A DNA stretch of 33,694 bases from Chryseobacterium sp. SN22 (GCF_008329705.1 NZ_VTSX01000033.1:1-33694); one strand, 5' to 3'; positions 23,752 to 33,081 are shown, counted from the stretch's first letter. Notes: generated by a model not told the origin, from the letters alone. Numbers and translations are program-made.

Positions 23752-25110
23752 ATGAATTCTTTAATCGATAAATATAATATTCCCGGCCCGCGTTACACCT
23801 CTTATCCTACCGTTCCTTACTGGGATGAAAATTCTTTTTCCCCGGAACTGTGGAAGCAGAGTGTGATCAGGACTTTTAAGGAGTCGAATGCAGACGAAGG
23901 GATCTCTATTTATATTCACCTGCCTTTCTGTGAGGCTTTGTGTACGTTCTGTGCCTGCCATAAGCGGATTACCAAGCAGCACAGTGTGGAAATTCCATAC
24001 CTGGAAAGCGTACTGAAAGAGTGGCAGCTGTATCTTCGGATGTTCGGCGAGAAACCGAAACTGAAAGAACTGCATCTCGGCGGCGGGACACCGACATTCT
24101 TTTCACCACAGAATCTGAAAGCCCTTCTGGAAGGAATTTTTGAAACCGTAGATATTGCGGAAGATCAGGAGTTTTCTTTTGAGGGGCATCCGAACAATAC
24201 CACCCGCGAACATCTTGAGACTTTATATAACTTAGGATTCAGAAGGGTAAGCTTCGGGGTTCAGGATTATGATCCGAAAGTGCAGAAAGCCATCAACCGG
24301 ATACAGACTTTTGAAAAAGTAAAGGAAGTAACGGAATGGGCAAAAGAAATCGGGTACCGGGGCATCAGCCATGACCTGGTGTTCGGATTGCCGCATCAGA
24401 CCTGGGAGGCAATGGAAAATACCATTCGCAAAACGATGGAATTAAAACCCGACCGTCTGGCTTTTTACTCTTACGCACACGTTCCTTGGGTAAAAGGTGT
24501 GGGGCAGAGGGGATTTGATGAAAATGACCTGCCGAGTGGTGAAGAAAAGCGGCGCCTGTACGAAGACGGCAAAAAGTTACTGGAAGAGTTGGGCTATATC
24601 GAAGTCGGCATGGACCATTTCTCCCTGGAACATGATGATTTGTACCAGTCTCTGATCCAAAAAAAGCTGCATAGGAATTTCATGGGTTACACCTCAAGCA
24701 AGACCCAGCTGATGGTTGGCTTGGGAATGTCTGCCATTTCGGATTCCTGGTATGCTTTTGCACAGAATGTAAAAACAGTGGAAGAATACCAGAAAATGGT
24801 GGAAGAAGGGGAGATCCCGGTAGTGAAAGGCCATATTCTGAGTGATGAGGATCTTACCGTAAGAAGGCATATCCTGAACCTGATGTGCCAGCTGGAAACC
24901 ACTTTTGATGCCCATAATTCTTTCCCCGAACTGCAGCATGCTTTTGAAATGCTCGGAGAAATGGAAAAGGACGAACTGGTGGAAATCAACGGCCATCATA
25001 TCCAGATTACTGAAAAAGGAAGAGCTTTTACGAGAAATGTAGCCATGGTTTTCGACCTCAGGATGATGAGGAACAGGCCGGAAACAAGAATTTTCTCGAT
25101 GACGATCTAA
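23752..25110 (+). CDS. hemN: Oxygen-independent coproporphyrinogen III oxidase (radical SAM)
   Basis: Converts coproporphyrinogen III to protoporphyrinogen IX without oxygen, in heme synthesis; cytosolic. The N-terminal YNIPGPRYTSYPT is typical of true HemN. The 4Fe-4S cluster motif CxxxCxxCxC is complete at Cys60, Cys64, Cys67 and Cys69 (FCEALCTFCAC), two residues from the E. coli positions. The SAM-binding HLGGGTPTFFSP and the GVQDYDPKVQKAINR segment are present. 452 aa, full length. These features separate it from the HemW-like proteins. The next gene starts 5 nt after its stop. Confidence 0.95.
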   Translation: MNSLIDKYNIPGPRYTSYPTVPYWDENSFSPELWKQSVIRTFKESNADEGISIYIHLPFCEALCTFCACHKRITKQHSVEIPYLESVLKEWQLYLRMFGEKPKLKELHLGGGTPTFFSPQNLKALLEGIFETVDIAEDQEFSFEGHPNNTTREHLETLYNLGFRRVSFGVQDYDPKVQKAINRIQTFEKVKEVTEWAKEIGYRGISHDLVFGLPHQTWEAMENTIRKTMELKPDRLAFYSYAHVPWVKGVGQRGFDENDLPSGEEKRRLYEDGKKLLEELGYIEVGMDHFSLEHDDLYQSLIQKKLHRNFMGYTSSKTQLMVGLGMSAISDSWYAFAQNVKTVEEYQKMVEEGEIPVVKGHILSDEDLTVRRHILNLMCQLETTFDAHNSFPELQHAFEMLGEMEKDELVEINGHHIQITEKGRAFTRNVAMVFDLRMMRNRPETRIFSMTI

Positions 25111-25115
25111 ATTTT

Positions 25116-26330
25116 ATGAACAATAAAATTCTTACCGGCCTATTGTATTTATATGCAATTGTTTTTAGCATTTTAAAGACCATCAGGCTACCGAATCAAT
25201 GGTCTCAGGCACATTGGCTGCTGGATTATAGGTTCGGATTTATTAAAAGGGGGCTTGGAGGAGAAATTTTTGGATTGTTTCTTGATAAAACCCAGAACAA
25301 TATATATATACTGTCGGAAATTATATCATTTCTGTTATATGCCTTATTATTAACAATTGCCATAAGGCAGATTGCTAAAAGTCCTATTAGCATTTACCGG
25401 ATTTTTTTCTTTCTGATTTTTTTCTTATCCCAATATCTTGTTTATTCCGTGCATCTGGTGGGATACATGGATAATCTTATATTTTTAATGACTATTATTG
25501 CAGTTCAGCTTATTAAAAGCAATAAAGTAATGCTTGCATCACTTTTAGCTGCATCTTGTATATTCATTCATGAGCTGTCATTTATTCTGATGGTCCCTAT
25601 ATGCCTTTTCTCCTTAATTGTAAATAATGTTCAAAAGGATTTCTTACCTAAAGATATATTTTTCGCCGGCTTTCTGAAAAGAATATTTTTATTTCTGATT
25701 CTTCCTGTGATTGCAATGATTACTCTGTCTGTTCATCAGGAATTTTATGGTGTTGGCAATGTAATTTCAATGGTTGATTATCTATGCAGTTCAGGTTTTA
25801 TACAAAAAAATGTTGCTTATTCGGTCTCGGAAGCTTATATACAATCATTTAAATCTTATTTTATAGCTGAAAGTCCTCATTTCATCCAACGGGTATTCAT
25901 ATCAAAAGCAAGTATAATATACGGGATCCCAATACTTTTTTTAATGTTTTTAATTTATAAAGAATTCCAAAAAGTAAATTTTAAAATATTGCTGCTTTTA
26001 GCAATTATCTCATTAATTCCATTATTAATTCATGCCATTGCATGGGATACTTACAGGATCTGGACTTTTCCATTTGTTATTTTATTTTTAGGATTCTGGA
26101 TTTTAAGTTCTAAGTTTAATGTTTTAGCGGTTGTACAAGGAAAACTTTCAGTATTTGAAAGCATTATTTTGGTTATTTCCGTTTTATTGACTGCTTTAAT
26201 AAAAAGTCCTCTGATGGATAGTTGTATTGAGCGTTTCGGAATATTGGAAAGAATATTGATTTCTGTCCCTGTTTTCTTATTTATTTTTGTTGTTCTGAAA
26301 AAGAGCCCCACTCAGCATAAGTCTGAATGA
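25116..26330 (+). CDS. Polytopic membrane protein, possible GT-C-type glycosyltransferase
   Basis: 404 aa with about ten hydrophobic helices. Near the N-terminus is QWSQAHWLLDYRFGFIKRGLGGE, in short DY-x-x-GF-x-KRGL-G, which I associate with a group of multi-spanning membrane proteins possibly related to GT-C glycosyltransferases. Further conserved-looking polar residues sit inside membrane segments: GYMDNL, FIHELS and AWDTYRIWTFPF. A polyprenyl-phosphate sugar transferase role is therefore possible but unproven. The gene is clearly AT-richer than hemN, which ends 5 nt before it, so it may have joined the unit later. Its last codons double as the terminator of the convergent dehydrogenase gene. 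Confidence 0.75.
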   Translation: MNNKILTGLLYLYAIVFSILKTIRLPNQWSQAHWLLDYRFGFIKRGLGGEIFGLFLDKTQNNIYILSEIISFLLYALLLTIAIRQIAKSPISIYRIFFFLIFFLSQYLVYSVHLVGYMDNLIFLMTIIAVQLIKSNKVMLASLLAASCIFIHELSFILMVPICLFSLIVNNVQKDFLPKDIFFAGFLKRIFLFLILPVIAMITLSVHQEFYGVGNVISMVDYLCSSGFIQKNVAYSVSEAYIQSFKSYFIAESPHFIQRVFISKASIIYGIPILFLMFLIYKEFQKVNFKILLLLAIISLIPLLIHAIAWDTYRIWTFPFVILFLGFWILSSKFNVLAVVQGKLSVFESIILVISVLLTALIKSPLMDSCIERFGILERILISVPVFLFIFVVLKKSPTQHKSE

Positions 26331-26335
26331 GGCCC
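26303..26335 (-). terminator. Terminator of the sugar dehydrogenase gene inside the end of the opposing gene
   Basis: On the bottom strand GGGCCTCATTCAG pairs fully with CTGAGTGGGGCTC when G-U pairs (three) are allowed; loop 7 nt; then TTTTTC. On the top strand these positions are A-C mismatches, so it works in the - direction. It overlaps the last codons of the + strand gene ending at 26330. Confidence 0.65.
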
Positions 26336-26358
26336 TGAAAACTATCTGCGAAAACAAA

Positions 26359-27723
26359 TTATTTAATAATTAATTTTTTGCTGTAAGATTTATGATTTCC
26401 TGAATTGATATTGATAAAGTAAGCACCGGCCGGAATTCCTGAAATGTTGATGCTGTTGTCTTTTTCAATTTTTCCCTGCTCCAATACTTTTCGTCCTTCG
26501 AAACTGATGATTTCAATGGTTGCATTCTTATCTTTTATCCCTTCCACAAAAACAGTTTTTGAAGCTGGATTAGGATATACTTTTATTGAAGTTGAAAGGT
26601 CGTTTTCCTGAGTACTCAGTACTGCTGAAGTGGTCAGCCTGAAAATTTTTCCGTTCAGAGCCGCTGCAAAAAGCTCATTCTGATTATTTACCCCGAAAGT
26701 CGAAAAATTATTGCCGGAAGAAGGCGCCGTCCAGGTGATGGAATCATCCGCATTCAGGCTTCCGATCTGTGTGGAACAGTAATCGGCGAAAAAATACCTT
26801 CCCTGTAAAGCCGGATACTGGGTGCCGCGGTAAACATATCCGCCGGTAATGGAACATTTTCCTCCCGAATGATCATAAGCAGCCACCGGAAAGGTCATGG
26901 TCGACTGCGCTGCACAGCCTGTTGTGTTGTAGGCATTGTTCCCTTCATAGCATCGCCATCCGTAGTTGATTCCTGCCTGCGTCAAAGGCATACGGTTGAT
27001 TTCTTCAATCTGTCCCTGGCCGACATCTGCGATCATCACATTGCCCGAAGCGGTATCGAAATTAAACTTCCAGGCATTCCTCAGCCCGTAAGCCCATACT
27101 TCATCGGCTCCGTCGACTCCCACGAAAGGATTTCCCGGCGGAATATTGTAAGCGCCGGTAGAATTGATGTCCAGCCTCAGCAGTTTCCCCAAGAGGGAGT
27201 TTTTGTTCTGGGCATTGTTGTTCGGGTCTCCGCCGCTTCCGCCGTCTCCGGTTACCACCCACAGATAGCCGTCGGGAGCAAAGTGGATACTTCCTCCGTT
27301 GTGGTTGTCAAAAGGTTTCGGCACGTTCAGGATGATCTTTTCCGTTGAAGGATCGGCCACATCCGGATTCGTGGTGCTTTTGGTGTACCGTGCTACCGTA
27401 ATATTCCCGTTGGTGTCGTTATAATAAACAAAAAAATACCCGTTCGTCGGGTATTGCGGGTGAAAAGCTAATCCAAGAAGGCCTCTTTCTCCTCCATACG
27501 TGATTTTTGAGCTGATGTTTAAAAAGTTAGTAGAGTTTGCTGTTCCATTGGCCTGTAAAATTTTAATGATTCCGTTTTGCTGAACGACGAACATCCTGCT
27601 GTCGTTCGCATGAGTGATTTCTACGGGTGCGGTGAGCCCGGTGGCAAATTCTTCCAGCGTAATGCTTTGGGCATTAAACATAAAGGAAGAAAAAATACCT
27701 GCGCAAAAGAGTAGTTTTTTCAT
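26359..27723 (-). CDS. Secreted PQQ-dependent aldose dehydrogenase-like protein with T9SS tail
   Basis: 454 aa. Signal peptide about 1-18 (SSFMFNAQ). Residues 20-370 form the six-bladed propeller of soluble glucose/aldose sugar dehydrogenases: GERGLLGLAFHPQYPTNGYF, then FDNHNGGSIHFAPDG with the likely catalytic His141, VVTGDGGSGGDP, WAYGLRNAWKFNFD, ADVGQGQIEEIN and GINYGWRCYEG. Such enzymes oxidise sugars at C1 with PQQ and calcium. From about 385 a T9SS sorting domain follows (VYPNPASKTVFVEG, AGAYFININSG, ending SKKLIIK), so the protein is sent to the surface or outside. No PQQ synthesis genes are in the window, so cofactor supply is unknown. Monocistronic, divergent from secDF. Confidence 0.88.
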   Translation of the reverse strand: MKKLLFCAGIFSSFMFNAQSITLEEFATGLTAPVEITHANDSRMFVVQQNGIIKILQANGTANSTNFLNISSKITYGGERGLLGLAFHPQYPTNGYFFVYYNDTNGNITVARYTKSTTNPDVADPSTEKIILNVPKPFDNHNGGSIHFAPDGYLWVVTGDGGSGGDPNNNAQNKNSLLGKLLRLDINSTGAYNIPPGNPFVGVDGADEVWAYGLRNAWKFNFDTASGNVMIADVGQGQIEEINRMPLTQAGINYGWRCYEGNNAYNTTGCAAQSTMTFPVAAYDHSGGKCSITGGYVYRGTQYPALQGRYFFADYCSTQIGSLNADDSITWTAPSSGNNFSTFGVNNQNELFAAALNGKIFRLTTSAVLSTQENDLSTSIKVYPNPASKTVFVEGIKDKNATIEIISFEGRKVLEQGKIEKDNSINISGIPAGAYFININSGNHKSYSKKLIIK

Positions 27724-27900
27724 AATATTTTGATATTTAGTGCATTAAACATGAATGAAAATTCCGTACCAATGAAGTATTGAAAATTTCATTAAAATAC
27801 CACAAAAACATTATTGAATCTTAAATAAAAATAAGACTGCCGATATGTCTGAATATAAACGATTTCTGTACTTAAAATTCATAAAATTCAAGAAAATGAT

Positions 27901-27908
27901 TATATTTG
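27901..27908 (+). promoter_or_regulatory. -7 promoter element TATATTTG of secDF
   Basis: Exact TAnnTTTG match 29 nt before the ATG at 27938. No TTG at the usual distance upstream. It lies in the 214-nt divergent spacer shared with the sugar dehydrogenase gene. Confidence 0.5.
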
Positions 27909-27937
27909 CCGACTTAATTTAACGTAGTTATAACAAA

Positions 27938-30847
27938 ATGCAAGGAAAAGGACTTATTACAATTGTTGCTATTGTACTAGGGTTAATTTGCTTAAACGAG
28001 CTATTACCAACATGGTACGCCGGCAAAATTGAAAGGCAGGCAACTGCTGTTGCAGGAGACAATCCGGAAAAGTATAAGAAAGAAATTGCAAAACTTTCTA
28101 AGGATACGCTGAATCTGGGATTCACTAAACTTTATTACACCAAAGCCCAAGAAAAGGAAATGAAGCTTGGTCTTGACCTTAAAGGCGGGATCAACGTTCT
28201 TTTGGAGATCAACCAGAGGGATCTTGTGAACGACCTGACCGGTTATTCCACCAACCCGATCCTGATCGAGGCTTTAAACAAGACGGATGAAGTTCAGAAG
28301 AATTCCACCAAATCTTACATCGACAATTTCTTTGAGCAGTTCGATGCAATCAACAGGGCTAAAGGGACTAACCTGAAGCTGGCAGATCCGGAACTTTTCG
28401 GAAATACCACGCTTACGGAAGTAAAGTATAACACGCCCGATGAGCAGGTAAAAAACATTGTAAAAAGAAAGATCGATGCTTCCGTAGGAACGGCTTATGA
28501 AGTAATCCGGACAAGAATCGATAAGATGGGAGCTGTACAGCCGAACGTTCAGAGGGTGCCGGGTACCGCAAGGATTTCTGTGGAAATGCCGGGGATGAAA
28601 GACATCGATAAAGTGAAAAAAATGCTTCAGACGTCTGCAAAACTGCAGTTCTGGGAAGTACAGCAGGTTCCTGAAGTCGCACCTTATTTCCAGTCCTTAA
28701 CATCGGTTATCGCTGCAAAAGGAGATTCTATGGGGGTGGCTAAGAACACGAACTTTACGAATCTTCTGCACATCGACAAATTAAGAACAAACGGCGTAGC
28801 CAACGTAAAATTATCTGATACCGCAGCTGTAAACAAAATACTCAACAGCAAAGTGGCTCAGTCTTTACGTCCTGCCAACATTAAATATACCCAGTTTATG
28901 TGGGGGTACAAGCCTGAAGCCAATGATGCTGAGAGCCTTGTATTATATGCTATCAGAGGAAACATCAACCAAAAAGCTCCGGTAGACGGTGCCGTGGAAA
29001 GTGCCAACATCGGCTATGATGAATTAAGCAGAGTCGTGGTAGACATGCAGATGGATTCCAAAGGAGCCAAAGAATGGAAAACATTAACTGAGAAAAACGT
29101 TGGAAAGCCGGTAGCCGTTACCCTGGACAACAGAGTATATACAGCACCGAACGTGGTAAATGCCATTCCGAACGGTAGAACACAGATCTCCGGAAACTTC
29201 TCTCAGGAAGAAGCAAAAGAATTGGTGGACGTTTTAGGAGCAGGTAAACTGCCTGCCGGTGCAAAAGTCGTTCAGGCTACGGTAGTAGGTCCGTCTTTAG
29301 GACAGGAGTCGATCAACGCCGGAATGATCTCTTTCGGGATTGCCTTCTTACTGATCATCGTATACATCATTTTCTACTACGGTGGTGCAGGTGTTTATGC
29401 GGTAATCGCCATGATCATCAACTTATTCTATATTTTCGGAATTATGGATTCCGTAGATGCTACGCTAACGCTTCCTGGTATTGCAGGTATCGTACTTACC
29501 ATGGCCATGGCGGTGGATACGAACGTAATTATCTATGAAAGAACAAAAGAAGAACTCTTTGCAGGAAAGAGTATTCTGGAAGCCTATAAAGACGGTTTCA
29601 AGCACGCATTAAATGCGATTGTGGATGGTCACTTAACCACATTACTGACAGCGGGTGTACTTTTCCTTTTTGGAACTGGTCCGATCAAAGGTTTTGCATT
29701 AACCCTGGGAATTGGTATCTTAATGACTTTCTTTACTTCGGTATTGATTTCAAGAGCCATGATCTTCTCAAGATTAAATAAAGGAAAGCACCTTTCGGTA
29801 TGGACTCCGCCAACGAAAAATCTTTTCAGAAATACCTGGATTGATTTTATCGGAAAAAGAAAATATGCTTATATCGTTTCCGGTGTTTTAACAATTATTT
29901 GTATCGCATCGATTGCGATCCACGGATTCAAATACGGGATCGACTTTACCGGAGGTAGAAACTATGTCGTACGATTCGACAAATCGGTAAATGCTGAAGA
30001 TGTAGAAGCTAATTTGATTAAAATGTTCCAGACGGAAGACGGTAAAAACTCTTCGGTAGAAGCCAAAACTTTCGGAAATGACAAACAGCTGAAAATTTCA
30101 ACGGACTACCTTATCGAAGACGAATCGCTGAAAGCAGACCAGACGGTAGAGCAGAAGTTATTTGAGGGATTGAAATCAAGCCTTCCTGCCAATACCACGA
30201 TGAAGGATTTCAAAGCGCCGGAAAAAGCGCACGCCGGAATCATTTCTTCGGAAAAAGTAGGTCCTACCGTTGCGGATGACATTAAGACCCACGGTATTCT
30301 TGCTGTGATCGCAGCATTGGCAGGGATCTTCATTTATATCCTTGTACGATTCAGAAAATGGCAGTTCTCTTTAGGTGCGGTAGCCGCGTTATTCCACGAT
30401 GCGGTAATTATCCTTGGAGCCTATTCTTTGCTTCATAAGTATATGCCTTTCAATATGGAAATTAACCAGGATTTCGTTGCGGCCATCCTTACGGTATTGG
30501 GATACTCCATTAACGATACGGTAATTATCTTCGACAGAATCCGGGAATACCTGAGAGAGAAGAAATCTTTAACCCTGGCAGGATTGTTCGACGATTCGAT
30601 CTCCAGCACACTGGGTAGAACGTTCAATACCTCATTCACAACGATTTTGGTGATCCTGGCGATCTTTATCTTCGGTGGAGACAACCTGAGAGGATTTATG
30701 TTTGCGATGTTAATCGGTATCGGATTCGGTACATACTCGTCGATCTTCATAGCATCTGCGATTGCTTACGATTTCCTCAAATCAGGGAAAGAAGACGAAG
30801 TGCATGGTAAAACAACGTCCGACAAAGAATTACTTGCTTCAAAATAA
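27938..30847 (+). CDS. secDF: Fused protein translocase subunits SecD-SecF
   Basis: 969-aa inner-membrane protein that uses the proton gradient to pull secreted proteins through SecYEG. The SecD half has a first helix at 8-23, the P1 start GLDLKGGINVLLEI (78-91), GPSLGQESI (451-459) and the helix with Asp527 in AVDTNVIIYERTKEE, the proton-relay region. The SecF half starts near 640, with GIDFTGGRNYVVRF and GYSINDTVIIFDRIREY. Fusion of the two halves is usual in Bacteroidetes. The region between the first helix and GLDLKGG (residues 25-77) is long and charged. It is followed by a strong terminator and is transcribed alone. Confidence 0.96.
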   Translation: MQGKGLITIVAIVLGLICLNELLPTWYAGKIERQATAVAGDNPEKYKKEIAKLSKDTLNLGFTKLYYTKAQEKEMKLGLDLKGGINVLLEINQRDLVNDLTGYSTNPILIEALNKTDEVQKNSTKSYIDNFFEQFDAINRAKGTNLKLADPELFGNTTLTEVKYNTPDEQVKNIVKRKIDASVGTAYEVIRTRIDKMGAVQPNVQRVPGTARISVEMPGMKDIDKVKKMLQTSAKLQFWEVQQVPEVAPYFQSLTSVIAAKGDSMGVAKNTNFTNLLHIDKLRTNGVANVKLSDTAAVNKILNSKVAQSLRPANIKYTQFMWGYKPEANDAESLVLYAIRGNINQKAPVDGAVESANIGYDELSRVVVDMQMDSKGAKEWKTLTEKNVGKPVAVTLDNRVYTAPNVVNAIPNGRTQISGNFSQEEAKELVDVLGAGKLPAGAKVVQATVVGPSLGQESINAGMISFGIAFLLIIVYIIFYYGGAGVYAVIAMIINLFYIFGIMDSVDATLTLPGIAGIVLTMAMAVDTNVIIYERTKEELFAGKSILEAYKDGFKHALNAIVDGHLTTLLTAGVLFLFGTGPIKGFALTLGIGILMTFFTSVLISRAMIFSRLNKGKHLSVWTPPTKNLFRNTWIDFIGKRKYAYIVSGVLTIICIASIAIHGFKYGIDFTGGRNYVVRFDKSVNAEDVEANLIKMFQTEDGKNSSVEAKTFGNDKQLKISTDYLIEDESLKADQTVEQKLFEGLKSSLPANTTMKDFKAPEKAHAGIISSEKVGPTVADDIKTHGILAVIAALAGIFIYILVRFRKWQFSLGAVAALFHDAVIILGAYSLLHKYMPFNMEINQDFVAAILTVLGYSINDTVIIFDRIREYLREKKSLTLAGLFDDSISSTLGRTFNTSFTTILVILAIFIFGGDNLRGFMFAMLIGIGFGTYSSIFIASAIAYDFLKSGKEDEVHGKTTSDKELLASK

Positions 30848-30867
30848 AGTATACTACAATAAATAAG

Positions 30868-30900
30868 AAAAAGCCTTTCAGCAATGAAAGGCTTTTTTTT
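30868..30900 (+). terminator. Intrinsic terminator of secDF with GCAA loop
   Basis: 13-bp perfect stem AAAAAGCCTTTCA / TGAAAGGCTTTTT with a GCAA tetraloop, followed by further T residues. It starts 20 nt after the secDF stop. Confidence 0.93.
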
Positions 30901-30901
30901 G

Positions 30902-31331
30902 TTTAAAGTTTCGGTTTTAGATCGGTTTTCAGCAGTTTGCCTGCGGTTGTAAACCTGGGCGTGATCTTTGTCAATGGGGGAATTTCTTTGGGTCAATAAT
31001 AATTTATTAATTAACTTTAAAAGATTGACTGCTCTGGAAAGCAATATCTGTGTAGCTAAAAAGAAGCAATATGATCCCGAACTCCGGAGAAATTCTATCT
31101 TTATAAACGCTCCTTTAGATGGTATACGTACGGCGTGCCGATCACTTTAAAGCTCTTTTCCATGCAAATACTATTCGGGGGGGGATATTGTTTTTCTGAA
31201 AATTTACTTGCCCATCAAAGTTGGCCATTGATGATCCACCATTTACTGATGATGAATTATTTAGCCTATTATGAATATGCGCTTACGCTGCAAAATTGCC
31301 AATTGATAATTCACCGTATCTACGATTTCAC
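30902..31331. other. 430-nt spacer between secDF and the MFS gene; no gene supported
   Basis: Short open frames exist (30968-31150 and 31135-31347), but they start at odd codons, have no recognisable content and no promoter. The second half contains a run of eight G (31177-31184) and tracts such as TTGATGATCCACC and ATTGATAATTCACC, which resemble decayed intergenic repeats. I see no functional element besides the promoter at its end. Confidence 0.5.
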
Positions 31332-31339
31332 TATTTTTG
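31332..31339 (+). promoter_or_regulatory. -7 promoter element TATTTTTG of the MFS gene
   Basis: Exact TAnnTTTG match, 4 nt before ATG 31344 and 7 nt before ATG 31347. It rules out the longer frame start at 31296, and predicts a leaderless or nearly leaderless mRNA. Confidence 0.5.
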
Positions 31340-31343
31340 CAGC

Positions 31344-32582
31344 ATGATGGATAATTCGAAAAAAAAGGCAGCCATTGGCTTTATATTTATTACCCTGTTG
31401 ATTGATGTAATCGGACTAGGAATCATTATCCCGGTTATCCCGAAGCTGATCGAAGAGCTCATCCACGGAAGTGTAAGGGAAGCCGCTAAATACGGCGGCT
31501 GGCTGAGTTTTGCTTATGCCTTTACCCAGTTTGTTTTCTCTCCGGTGGTGGGTAATCTAAGCGATAAGTATGGGAGAAGGCCTATTATCCTGATTTCGCT
31601 TTTCGGATTTACCGTCGATTATATTTTTCTGGCGTTGGCTCCTACAATCTGGCTGTTATTTGTAGGACGGGTGATTGCCGGGATTACGGGTGCCAGCTTT
31701 ACTACGGCGAGTGCTTACATTGCGGATATTTCTACCGATGAAGACCGGGCTAAAAATTTCGGATTGATCGGGGCAGCCTTCGGCCTGGGTTTTATCATCG
31801 GTCCGCTGATCGGTGGGGCTTTGGGGCATTTCGGAGCAAGAATGCCTTTTTATGCGGCTGCTGTGTTGTGCCTGCTGAATTTTTTATATGGCTATTTTAT
31901 CCTTCCTGAAAGCCTAGATAAGAATAAAAGGAGGGAGTTCGACTGGAAACGGGCCAACCCGATCGGTTCCCTTAAATTTTTATTTAAGCATCCTGAACTT
32001 TCCGGATTAGTAGCTACCCTTTTCCTTGTCTATGTGGCCGGCCATGCCGTGCAGAGCAACTGGAGCTTCTTTACAATGGGACAGTTTAAATGGACAGAAT
32101 TTACCGTAGGTGTTTCTTTAGGTGTGGTTGGATTATTGGTCGCTCTGGTACAGGGCGTTCTGATCAGATGGACGGCACCAAAGCTGGGGGAGTATAAAAG
32201 CATTTACATCGGGCTTGGAATGTATGCCATCGGAATGCTACTTTTTGCTTTTGCCACAGAAGGCTGGATGATGTTTGCCATCCTTATTCCCTATTGCCTG
32301 GGAGGAATCTGCGGACCGTCCCTGCAGTCGGTGATTACAAAAAATGTAGCAGCCAATGAGCAGGGAGAACTTCAGGGAGCCTTAACCAGCCTGATGAGCA
32401 TTACCTCAACGATAGGCCCGCCGCTGATGGCCAGCCTGTATTACCAGTTTAGTAAAGAAGATTCGTCACTGAAATTTCCGGGAGCTCCTTTTTTCCTGGC
32501 TTTTATTTTAATGTCGGTGAGCGTGGTAATGACCTATTTTAATTTCAAAAGAAAAAATATTAAAAAAGAAGAAATTGTTTAA
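31344..32582 (+). CDS. MFS exporter of the Tet (TCR/DHA1) type
   Basis: 412 aa, 12 membrane helices. Motif A between helices 2 and 3 is GNLSDKYGRRPI; motif C in helix 5 is GAAFGLGFIIGPLIGG; the helix-1 start LLIDVIGLGIIIPVIP is that of TetA-like drug/proton antiporters. The frame is open to 31296, but the tandem ATGs at 31344 and 31347 directly after the -7 box are the natural starts. Related genes are chromosomal and common in flavobacteria, so tetracycline resistance should not be assumed; the substrate is unknown. No TetR-type regulator is adjacent. Confidence 0.9.
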   Translation: MMDNSKKKAAIGFIFITLLIDVIGLGIIIPVIPKLIEELIHGSVREAAKYGGWLSFAYAFTQFVFSPVVGNLSDKYGRRPIILISLFGFTVDYIFLALAPTIWLLFVGRVIAGITGASFTTASAYIADISTDEDRAKNFGLIGAAFGLGFIIGPLIGGALGHFGARMPFYAAAVLCLLNFLYGYFILPESLDKNKRREFDWKRANPIGSLKFLFKHPELSGLVATLFLVYVAGHAVQSNWSFFTMGQFKWTEFTVGVSLGVVGLLVALVQGVLIRWTAPKLGEYKSIYIGLGMYAIGMLLFAFATEGWMMFAILIPYCLGGICGPSLQSVITKNVAANEQGELQGALTSLMSITSTIGPPLMASLYYQFSKEDSSLKFPGAPFFLAFILMSVSVVMTYFNFKRKNIKKEEIV

Positions 32583-32674
32583 AACAAAGAATAAGCAGAT
32601 TCAATATAGGGTATGTCTTTTTATTAATTAGACTTATCTTTTAAGGCCCGTCCTGCTTCATCAGATCATCGGGC

Positions 32675-32707
32675 TAAAACTTAATATTTCATTAAAACTT
32701 AATATTT
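32675..32707. repeat. Direct repeat of 15 bp (period 18) upstream of tatA
   Basis: TAAAACTTAATATTT occurs at 32675-32689 and 32693-32707, separated by CAT. It ends 37 nt before the tatA ATG, next to a promoter-like TATCTTTC, so it could be a regulator site or a simple duplication. Confidence 0.55.
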
Positions 32708-32744
32708 AACATCCAGTTTCATATATCTTTCGTAATTTTACCAT

Positions 32745-33080
32745 ATGGAATTAAGCATTGGAGAAATGGCACTGATTGCTATTGCAATCGTTGTCTTATT
32801 CGGACCGGATAAGCTTCCTCAGATTGCACGCGACCTGGGTTCAGGGGTGCGTAAAATGCGTGGTGCTGTCGAGGATATCAAAACCGAGATTATGAAGGAA
32901 ACGGATAACCCGGTTTCTGAGATTAAGCGTGAAATCGAGAAAGTAAAAGATGCGGCAAAAGATTACAACCCGATGAATGATATTCAGAAGGATGTTATTG
33001 CTGATCCTTTGGCATCCAATGAACCTCCGAAACCAAAACCTTCTGATGACGAAACATATGAAGGGCCTGTAAGCAGATAG
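32745..33080 (+). CDS. tatA: Twin-arginine translocase subunit TatA/TatE
   Basis: 111 aa. One N-terminal membrane helix (SIGEMALIAIAIVVLFG), the FGP hinge, and an amphipathic helix (KLPQIARDLGSGVRKMRGAV), then a charged, proline-rich cytosolic tail. TatA oligomers form the passage for folded proteins with twin-arginine signals. The LFGPDKLPQ sequence is also seen in TatB-like members; single-component assignment cannot be made without tatC, which is not in the window. The next gene starts one nucleotide after its stop. Confidence 0.93.
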   Translation: MELSIGEMALIAIAIVVLFGPDKLPQIARDLGSGVRKMRGAVEDIKTEIMKETDNPVSEIKREIEKVKDAAKDYNPMNDIQKDVIADPLASNEPPKPKPSDDETYEGPVSR

Positions 33081-33081
33081 G

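Noticed and set aside
30968..31150. Short frame of 60 codons after secDF
   Set aside because: It begins at TTG without promoter or ribosome site, lies directly behind a strong terminator, and its sequence resembles no protein I know.
31135..31347. 70-codon frame overlapping the MFS start
   Set aside because: Its sequence is built from decayed intergenic repeat text and an eight-G run; the real MFS promoter lies inside it.
31344..32582. Tetracycline resistance gene
   Set aside because: Only family-level TetA motifs are visible, there is no divergent TetR or mobile element, and such exporters are common core genes in this group.
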